From assembly GCA_963966185.1 (NCBI GenBank), contig CAWZYM010000253.1, positions 434,001 to 498,000 of the forward strand: a stretch of 64,000 nt of DNA, in the 5' to 3' direction. The DNA comes from Rhabditoides inermis. Lineage: Eukaryota > Nematoda > Chromadorea > Rhabditida > Rhabditidae. The notes beneath the pieces are model-generated. The model saw nothing but the letters and a program-made list of their open reading frames with translations, made no database searches and was not told where the DNA came from. The translations under genes and the position numbers were made by a program. This document shows, in pieces, positions 56,455 to 64,000 of the stretch (position 1 is its first letter; each line of letters begins with the position of its first letter).

Positions 56455-58045
56455 ATGTTGCTGAACAGGTGTTTTCCGGCCATTAGTAAATCATACAACA
56501 TACAACATACCATCATACAATCATACCATCATACCATCATACTACGGTATCATACCATCATACCATGGTATCATACCATCATACCATGGTATCATATTAC
56601 CATACCACCATACCACCATACCACCATACCACCATACCACCATACCACCATACCACCATACCACCATACCACCATACCAACATTCCAACATACCACCATA
56701 CCACCATACATATTATATTATCTTACCATCATATTTTCCAGCGTTTTCCGGGAGCGAGTGTGCTTTTGTATCTTTAATACACGCTTCACAGCGCTCTTGT
56801 GCGTTTTAAACGTTGTAAACACACAGTGAATTGTAAAACGGTCTTTAGTTACACCCGTATGCTGTCCTCGCCTTGGTCGGGTTTCTCTGTGTTTGGAAGA
56901 TCCCAAAATGTCTTCATTTGATTTCTATCTACATGGATTGTTCAGTAGTATATGGTATACATACGCAGATTTAGATTTTCTTGGTGATTGTCATGTTGAG
57001 CCTAGGCGTGGGAAGCAGTCACAAGAAGGTTGAGAGGAAAGTCATAATGAGAATAGAGGAGGAATTAGCGAGAGATGTATTGTCAGAACTGACACCGTCC
57101 AGGGTTGAGGCAGCAGCTTCGGCGTGAGCTCTGAATGTTTCTTTTCTTTTCGTGTATTGTAGAGCTACTAAATTCTAGTTTCGCAAAATGGAAATACATA
57201 TCCATGCACATCGTTGTGTTTTTTTCCTAAAAAAGCCGCTGAATTCGATCCCTTGGTGGCACGGCGATGGTCGCATGCAGATCATCGAACGAGAGAAAGC
57301 ATTTCTTCGCGAACGATACTCGCTCTTTGAATATTGTTGCGTTTCTTCACTTCATGTCCGCGATGTCTGGAAGTCGATGGTCGGACGCTCGGACGGGGTC
57401 GGTTGATCACCACTATACGCATTATGAAACTATACAAAAATTCAATTCAAAAATTCAACATTTGTCCGGTATCGCATAATCTGATCGTAACTCAAACATC
57501 AATTATTCACAGAGTAGCGCCGGGAAGCATAGGTATTCCATCTTGTCGCGTCGGTGTCCGCGGCCACGTTCTTCCATTCCTCCTCGAAGGATACAAACAA
57601 ACACAGAATACAAACAGCAGCGGCTTCTTCTCCTACATATGTACTTTCAATGAAATTGTTGCGTTTCTTCACTTCATCTTGAGTGTGAGAGTCGTTCTCG
57701 ATAAGGGAAAGAGAGATGTTTGCGTCTCTCACATTCAAAACTTGGGAGATGAAAAGAAAAAACTAACGTAAAAAATCAATGAAAAATGAAATGAAAAAGC
57801 GACTAATGCGAGACGTGATATGAAAGTGCGCGCGAAACCGTTTCGAAATCACGTGGTATTGGTATGGTGGTATGGTGGTATGATAGAACTCATAGTTGTA
57901 TGAGTGCAAAATTATGGTATGTCGTATGATGGTATGGTAGTATGCTCGTATGGTGGTATGATAGTATGGTAGTATGGTGGTATGTGGTATGATGGTATGA
58001 TGGTATGTTGTATGTTGTATGATTTACTAATTGCCGTGTTTTCCC
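56455..58045. mobile_element. Large foldback element with CCATA/TATGG arms
   Basis: The left arm begins near GGCCATTAGTAAATCATACA and runs into about 35 units of CATACCAC/CATACCAT (to 56715). The right arm, about 57857-58045, is the inverse: TATGGTGG/TATGATGG units ending TGTATGATTTACTAATTGCC. Each arm is 170-260 bp and the interior is about 1.1 kb. Inside are a 44-codon frame at 56993-57127 (VERKVIMRIEEELARDVLSE) and two copies of TTGTTGCGTTTCTTCACTTC (57332, 57657). No transposase domain was seen. Confidence 0.6.
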
Positions 58046-58334
58046 TATGAGAAGACATATTTCGCTAAATAACTCCACAGTCGCTTCATAGAAACGGCTC
58101 AAACTTAGTCAGTAGGTGGTTTTTGACTCCCACTACAACTCTCGAAAAGCACATTTGTGATTTTGTTTCTCCTACTACAGTAATTTCCAACATCATTTAG
58201 GCATTTAGAAATCCTGGTAACAAGGCGCAATATCATATATTTCTCATCAGTCTGCGTCATTTCTTCGGCCCTTTACGAAACGAAAAATTCTGCATCTTTT
58301 TCAGTTGTATAGACGAGAGTTCGTAGTGCAGTTG

Positions 58335-58455
58335 TGTTTTTTGAAGTGGTTTCGTGGTGTCATGGTGTCGACACCGTGGTGTCGTGGTGTCGACACCATG
58401 GTCTCGTGGTGTCGTGGTGTCTGCTGTCTGGTGTCGTGGTGTCTGGTGTCATTTC
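58335..58455. repeat. GTGGTGTC repeat array with GGTGTCGACACC palindromes
   Basis: A degenerate array of GTGGTGTC units, two of which are joined as perfect GGTGTCGACACC palindromes. It ends in CCTAATTACCGTG, resembling the TACTAATTGCCGTG terminus of the neighbouring foldback element, so it may be a solo end of a related element. Confidence 0.5.
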
Positions 58456-58959
58456 CTAATTACCGTGCAAGATGGTCGCGCGCTTCATCAATGCTGTCTA
58501 AAACACACTCGCACAGTTGAAACGTTCAGTACTCAAAACGACACGTTTGATACGATGATAAAAAACAGGTCTTCAAAGTATATATGTTCATCATGCGCAC
58601 TCAGTGCGTTCAGATTCAGTGTTCAGTGGAAGCAGCCACCTTCCCCACACTCTTTTTTCGATATAAAAGTCTTAACAATGCGACTTCAGACTACAGTCCC
58701 TGTAGATGCCATACCGTATTTTGTTTCGCTTTTGCATAATCGCAACAAAAACAAACAAATAAACTGTGTTTTTTTTCACGGTCAGTAAAAAAATCATTCA
58801 GAAAGAATCTAGCGTTCAGAAACAAAAAGAACTTTCTCAATTAATTATCGTTTCGTGGTGAAGAAAGTAATAATTTTTTTTCTAACACGTTTCATAAGTT
58901 GAAGCCGAAAACGTTCACGTTGACTTGTGCTCTGACGCGTCTCTAATCTCTCTAATGTC

Positions 58960-59430
58960 GCCAGTTGGTAAAGTATGCGAGTTATGACTGTTTGCTGAAC
59001 TAACGTTGTGTGATGCGGTTGTAGTATCGAAAAGCTCGACGTGTTCGGATTGGAATTCGTCGTCGACAGTGAAGTCGTGCAGCAGTTGTTTCATAGGCGC
59101 TTCTATGTCGTCGAAGTGAGCTGTCAGAAAGCCAAGATGTGGAAGGTAGCTTGTTCAGTTTGTGTGCCATCTTCTGGCGGATGTCCTTGTCTCCCTGTTC
59201 ACCATCAAACGCGCCACCAAGGCCTTCCCTTCCCGACTTCACTGCTCTCATCGCCGCTCTACCTGTGACAACCTTCGTCTTAGATGACTGCCGATGTATA
59301 TGTCTGTCTTTTTAATTGAAGATTCGCGATTCTATTTGAATGCTGTTTGAATGAATCACTTTTTCAGTCAAAATTTACAAATGTATAAACATCATCTGGT
59401 ATTATGAATTTAAAATTTGAAATAAAAGTG
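58960..59430 (+). other. Possible terminal exon of an unknown gene
   Basis: After GGTTGTAG at about 59024, a frame reads LDVFGLEFVVDSEVVQQLFH, RRFYVVEVSCQKAKMW and continues to a stop at 59268; AATAAA lies at 59421-59426. I found no upstream exon with matching phase except a dubious ATGTCGCCAGTTG at about 58958. The opposite strand also has an open frame here. Too weak to call a gene. Confidence 0.25.
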
Positions 59431-59489
59431 CACACAGCATTGACTAAAATCACACACTCAATGAGTCAACAAACACTCTCTCTCTCCCC

Positions 59490-59525
<36 letters not shown>

Positions 59526-59672
59526 GCCTCCTCGATTCCTCTAATATCGATCGGATGCGAGTGAGATCAGTGGTGAGAGAGTGAGAGAGCGCTAGGCGGC
59601 GGGAGTGGTTGCGTGCACCCGCAGTGTCTCCTCTATTACCGCAGTGATTAGTGTTCCTTGCAACTGAATTAC

Positions 59673-61806
59673 ATGATGAGCGACTCCGAATACGACTCCG
59701 AATACGAGTTTTCCGATTGGGACGAGGAAAGGGAGCTGGAGATACTAGGTTTGTGATCATAAAGTGTGCATCGTAACTGCGCTGACATAAAGTTAATGCG
59801 TTTATGAAGTTTTCACAATGCGATTTGAATAGGTGCGTGTTCGCACTGCTCCCACTGCCACACTCTGCCCTGCACTCTCGGCTGCCCACTAGAAGTGTGC
59901 CTCTGCGGAGGGGAGATGCATCGATGCAAGATGCCAGATCACGCAACCATATGCGCAAAGGTAGAACACAAACTTTGTGATCGTCTTGTAAACTGTGATT
60001 ATAGACACCAGCGCCGTGCTACAATGCCGGGTACGGATGCGAGACTGTGCTGCCGAGGGAACGAGTAAGTTGCGCTATGCGAAGGAGCTCGAACATCGAT
60101 GAAAGAAAGAGATTCGAGAGGAATAGCGTTTCTGAGAGTTCACCGTCCATACTTCAGCTCTCGGCGCACCTCTCGCGCTGCCCGGCGAGTGTGGTGGTGT
60201 GCGGGCGGGAAAGGAACACGCGAATACGCAACAAGACTGTCAAGAAGATGATGAAGAGAGTAAGCTTCTTGATCACATACAACATGTCACTTGACATATT
60301 CAGGTTGGCAAGGGACTGTCGCCGACGCCGGAAATGTCTATCCCGGACCGAATGGAAGACATCGATCTGGAAATGATTCGGAACGATCAGGCAATGCTTA
60401 TCGCAAGCTATTCGGAGAGTCGAGTATCGCGAGTGCGGAGGAGAGATGGGCTCAATACTTCACACCCAATCGTGCCAATGCGGTATATTCCGAACAAAAA
60501 AGGTAAATGAAGTAACCATTTCGTTATGAATGAGTGCTTTAGTTGTTTGTTAGCTTCCCTCGTCATCGTTCACGATAAGAAAGAAGTATGATGTGTTTCG
60601 TTTTCTTCTAATCATGCTGGGATGATAACTTCACACTTCGATAGCGATAGCACAGCTCACATTCAAAACTGTGTCCCTAACGCAATACAGCCAATTGTGC
60701 ACGTATTGATCGTCCTCACATCTTACCCGTTATCTACATCTCAAACTCACTATTTTCGCATTCTAATCGCAAAGTATCTTTATATTCTCTCGCTCTGTAA
60801 AAAAAATGATTTGGGCATTCACTGTAAGTTACGAATGATGGAAACTTCACCTAATTTATTCATTTAACAACTCCCTTACTATTGATATTATGATGGGAGA
60901 AAAATGTCATTTTCTTCAATCATTTCAGAACTTGATGAAAACTCAAATCTCTCCATTCCGGAAGGTGCGGACAGCAGCGATGAAGAGAAACGGATAAAAG
61001 TGAGTTACTCACAAATGAAGAAGCCAGAGATGTTGGCTACGTGGGCCTATATGGGTTTTATGTAGGATGCAAAGATGAAAAAGAAACGCGCCATGTTCGC
61101 AAACTGCTACATGTGCCGGCACGACCCGAGCAGCCAACACCTGCACACGCTTGGCAATGAGAACTACAAGTGAGCGGCGCAACTTTTTTTGATAAATTGA
61201 TTGACCACTCGTTTTGCTCGGTGACCGGTAACCCACCTTGTAGGTACGAGCAGAGTCGGCCGCCGCGAATCACAGAGCGCGGCAACGATCCGTTCTATGC
61301 GCAGCGCGGGCTGATGGTAAGTGAGGGGCACACGCACACGCACACGCACACGCACACGCACACGCACACGCACACGCACACGCACACGCACACGCACACG
61401 CACACGCACACGCACACGCACACGCACACGCACACGCACACGCACACGCACACGCACACGCACACGCACACGCACACGCACACGCACACGCACACGCACA
61501 CGCACACGCACACGCACACGCACACGCACACGCACACGCACACGCACACGCACACGCACACGCACACGCACACGCACACGCACACGCACACGCACACGCA
61601 CACGCACACGCACACGCACACGCACACGCACACGCACACGCACACGCACACGCACACGCACACGCACACGCACACGCACACGCACACGCACACGCACACG
61701 CACACGCACACGCACACGCACACGCACACGCACACGCACACGCACACGCACACACACTCACACACTCACACACATATATATACACACACACAAACACACA
61801 CACACA

Positions 61807-61863
<57 letters not shown>

Positions 61864-62319
61864 ACATACACACACACACACACACATACTTATAACCAAT
61901 GAGGTCCACTATTTTTTTACGAGACACATCAGTGGTGATGTTATAAATTTCACAAATTTTCGCGTGAGTACCCGAGATCAATCTGCAGATCGCCGCTCAC
62001 TAACTGAGCGAGAGCGTCTTCTACGCCACGTGTGACATGTTAGCAGATCAGCCTCCAATATGAACACCAAAAAATCTGCGTACGAGTGGTAGTACGACTT
62101 GGAATGATTTCTAAAAGCCGTGATAAAATGATTTAGTTACATACGTTTGTGATTGTAAGCCATCCATTATTCGAAACGCTTCAGCTGAGTCTCACTCGAG
62201 ACAGCATACCAGAGACGGCTCCGAAGAGCGAGAACATACTGTGCATTCGACTAGGAGGCACCATATACACTAGAAAGTGGGTGAAGGGAGGAAGGGAGGG
62301 AGGGAGGGAGGGAGGGAGG

Positions 62320-62351
<32 letters not shown>

Positions 62352-63406
62352 TAGAGAGAGAGAGAGCTACAGGTGTCTTGCTGTGGTTCCTCGCGCTCTT
62401 GTCGCCGCGCACTGTCGCACACATGCCGAGTGCGACGAGAGGATAGACTGTCTGGTGAGAAATGAAACATGCAGAAATGAAAACATGCAATTTCCTGTCT
62501 GTTTTTGACAGCTTAACAGATATGATGAATTGCGTAGGTGGTGCGGTGTCCGCAGTGGCCGGCCGGCTGTCCCTTCACCACTGAGCGACTGCGACCGCGC
62601 GACGGAACGATGAGGTGCGCACACTGGCATCCCCCACTCTATCTTCTCTCTCTCTCTCTCTCTCTCTTTCTCTATTTCTCTCTCATCTCTATCCCACTTC
62701 CTATCATTCAGATACCGCGCCGATCTCAACTCTGTCGTGAACCTCGTCGATGCCGCCCCGTCCACGTCAGTCGTGGATGACGAGGCGGTGAGTCGAGACA
62801 GCGTGGCGTAGTAACGTGGGATAGTTTCAGACGACCCTCACCGACCTACCGTTGTGGGAGCTGCTGGAGGTGTGTCGCTATCTGGATGCTGGAGACGTGC
62901 GCACGCTAACTGCGGTGAATCGGTGACTGTTCTATTTTCGCTTGTCCCTCCATCTTTCTGCTCTTGTGTATGGAAACTCTGTAGCTCGCTCCGCTTCCTG
63001 CTCTGCTCGCAGCGCCTCCTGCAGTCGATAGTTGAACCGCGCTGGCGTCGCGTCTGCGGTCTCTGGATGCACGACGGATTCGTGAGTCGAATGCTCTCGT
63101 ACAAGGTCTTTCTCCCCCGCCTAAAACTATCAACCCCGTATGCCCAATGTTTGTGTTTAACAGAGTTTCAATCGTCACAAGTATCATCAGAAATCGCTCA
63201 TTTCATGAACTTGGTTTTAGAGCTGGTCTCTTCCGACCACGTGCGCGCCTCCCGCCTTCACCTACAGCCCAGCCATTGCCCTGTCCTCCCACCTGCGGGA
63301 GTGCGAGTATCTGGAGAGGACAGAGTACGGCGAGAGAGTGCCCATCGTTCCCCAGCCAATACTCGACCAGATCATGGCTGCAAGACAGGTGGCAAGGAGA
63401 GAGTAA
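59673..63406 (+). CDS. FBXO30/FBXO40-like F-box protein with TRAF-type zinc finger
   Basis: Sixteen exons (59673-59748 to 63223-63406) close in frame to 509 aa. An acidic N terminus (MMSDSEYDSEYEFSDWDEE) precedes a cysteine/histidine-rich region: CSHCSHCHTLPCTLGC, CLCGGEMHRCKMPDHATICA, PCYNAGYGCETVLPRERLSA, HLSRCPASVVVC, the TRAF-type zinc finger of FBXO30/40. Later, VVRCPQWPAGCPFTTERLRP matches the second conserved block of that family. The F-box is at LTDLPLWELLEVCRYLDAGD, followed by VEPRWRRVCGLWM. FBXO30/40 proteins are substrate receptors of SCF ubiquitin ligases, acting in muscle in vertebrates. Exon 15 is a 17-nt microexon (63164-63180). Intron 8 holds a 570-bp microsatellite. AATAAA is at 63471-63476. 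Confidence 0.85.
61326..61890. repeat. (CACACG)n followed by (CA)n microsatellite
   Basis: About 70 nearly perfect CACACG units (61328-61750), then interrupted (CA)n with a TATATATA spacer near 61775 to about 61890. It begins nine bases after the exon 8 donor of the FBXO30-like gene. Alternating purine/pyrimidine of this length favours Z-DNA and is prone to length change. Confidence 0.95.
62277..62370. repeat. Purine tract (GGGA)n/(GA)n/(GATA)n
   Basis: A purine-only stretch that fills almost the whole intron between exons 9 and 10 of the FBXO30-like gene, ending in CTACAG. The pyrimidine tract normally preceding the acceptor is absent. Confidence 0.9.
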
Positions 63407-63511
63407 TACTGAGTGCAACACCGGCAGACTCTAATTATTTCACCGTGTAGACTTTTCATTGCAACATTTGAATAAATGTTACTTTGGCTGTGTGGTTATT
63501 GTATGAAGGAA

Positions 63512-63552
63512 CAGTGGCGAATTATTTCTGCCACAACCCACCACAACTTCTA
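63512..63552. mobile_element. hAT-like MITE end fragment
   Basis: CAGTGGCGAATTATTTCTGC and the following bases match the inverted right end of the element at 53315-53685. The fragment stops where the foldback at 63556 begins. Confidence 0.5.
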
Positions 63553-63555
63553 ATA

Positions 63556-63876
63556 TCTTTCAAAAGTACTTCCAAGTAAAAGTAGTTGGTTTGTACTGTT
63601 GTCTCAGTTGAGCAAAAGGACTGACATGTTTTCAATGGAGACATGTGCCAACAGGCTCTCTCTCTCATACCAGTGCAAAGCGGCCATTTTATAATGAACG
63701 CGTTTACGAAGTTATGCAGTTATTATCTAAAAGCACAACTTCTGTTGTAACATAACACGTCGAATAATGCTGAGAGCCTGTTTGCACATGTCTCCATTGA
63801 AAACATGTCAGTCCTTTTGCTCAACTGAGACAACAGTACAAACCAACTACTTTCACTTGGAAGTACTTTTGAAAGA
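63556..63876. mobile_element. Foldback element made of two inverted 5'-like ends
   Basis: A 321-bp near-perfect palindrome. Both edges read inward TCTTTCAAAAGTACTTCCAA. Arms of about 110 bp include GTTGTCTCAGTTGAGCAAAA and ACATGTCTCCATTGAAAACA and flank a loop at about 63665-63775. Same architecture as 10910-11198. It is inserted in the hAT-like fragment, with A and T as outer neighbours. Confidence 0.7.
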
Positions 63877-64000
63877 TAATATCTGTCCTTTTCTTAAGTT
63901 TTGTTTCACAAAATTACATTTTCATACACGTTCGCGATTCGCTGCGAGGATACCGACGCGCACCCGCTATTCGCCTATCTCTCTCTCTCTCTCACTCACA
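63877..64000. other. Window end, no gene seen
   Basis: Begins with the AATATCTGTCCTTTTC word shared with 53034-53050 in inverse orientation, then unremarkable DNA and a terminal CT tract. Confidence 0.4.

Noticed and set aside
59000..59251. Minus-strand 83-codon frame opposite the possible exon
   Set aside because: No start or splice context, and the plus strand has the nearby polyadenylation signal.
61164..61902. Long open frames of repeated VR, HT, AC, VC or RT dipeptides
   Set aside because: They are translations of the CACACG/CA microsatellite and carry no other coding signal.

Overview
This is a nematode nuclear genome window. The evidence is: genes split by many short introns (about 40-100 nt) with TTTCAG/TTGCAG acceptors; acceptors placed directly before start codons, as expected for spliced-leader trans-splicing; close same-strand gene pairs; and nematode-typical families (an LGC-type Cys-loop channel, a serpentine chemoreceptor remnant, a GT92/DUF23 glycosyltransferase, a UDP-glucuronosyltransferase, a CYP33-like P450). 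Purine and pyrimidine microsatellites and non-autonomous transposons are abundant. I cannot name the species.

Layout. 0.3-4 kb: an intronless secreted protein, then an unrecognised multi-exon gene containing a SINE pair. 4.4-13.6 kb: an 18-exon Cys-loop channel (443 aa) inflated by nested mobile elements. 14.5-22.9 kb: two paralogous ubiquitin-like genes (82 aa each), each followed by a Helitron-like element; the first of these elements carries a further insertion with a possible small gene. 22.9-26.2 kb (minus): a P450. 28-40 kb: a compact housekeeping block with ING/PHD protein, G-alpha, COA3 (minus), ribosomal protein eL32, JMJD6/psr-1 and a BAR-like protein. 41-46.5 kb: an orphan exon, a broken serpentine receptor with a Helitron-like element inside, and two tandem small secreted cysteine-containing protein genes (minus). 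47.3-52.9 kb: GT92 glycosyltransferase then UGT in the same direction. 53.9-54.9 kb (minus): a secreted protein. 55-59.6 kb: repeats, including a large foldback element. 59.7-63.4 kb: an FBXO30/40-like F-box and TRAF-zinc-finger protein.

The strongest unusual signal is a family of Helitron-like elements. One end has a GC-rich hairpin followed by CTAA-T; the other starts with TC, sits at an A/T site, and carries an inverted second copy of its own 5' end. Stand-alone foldbacks made only of the two 5' ends also occur. Other notable points are two non-canonical splice sites that the channel reading frame requires, ubiquitin-like proteins lacking a GG tail, and a hairpin with inverted upstream sequence in the eL32 intron. 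All gene models were assembled by eye from splice sites and frame continuity. The models for the channel, P450, ING, G-alpha, JMJD6, GT92, UGT, FBXO and BAR genes close in frame from start to stop.
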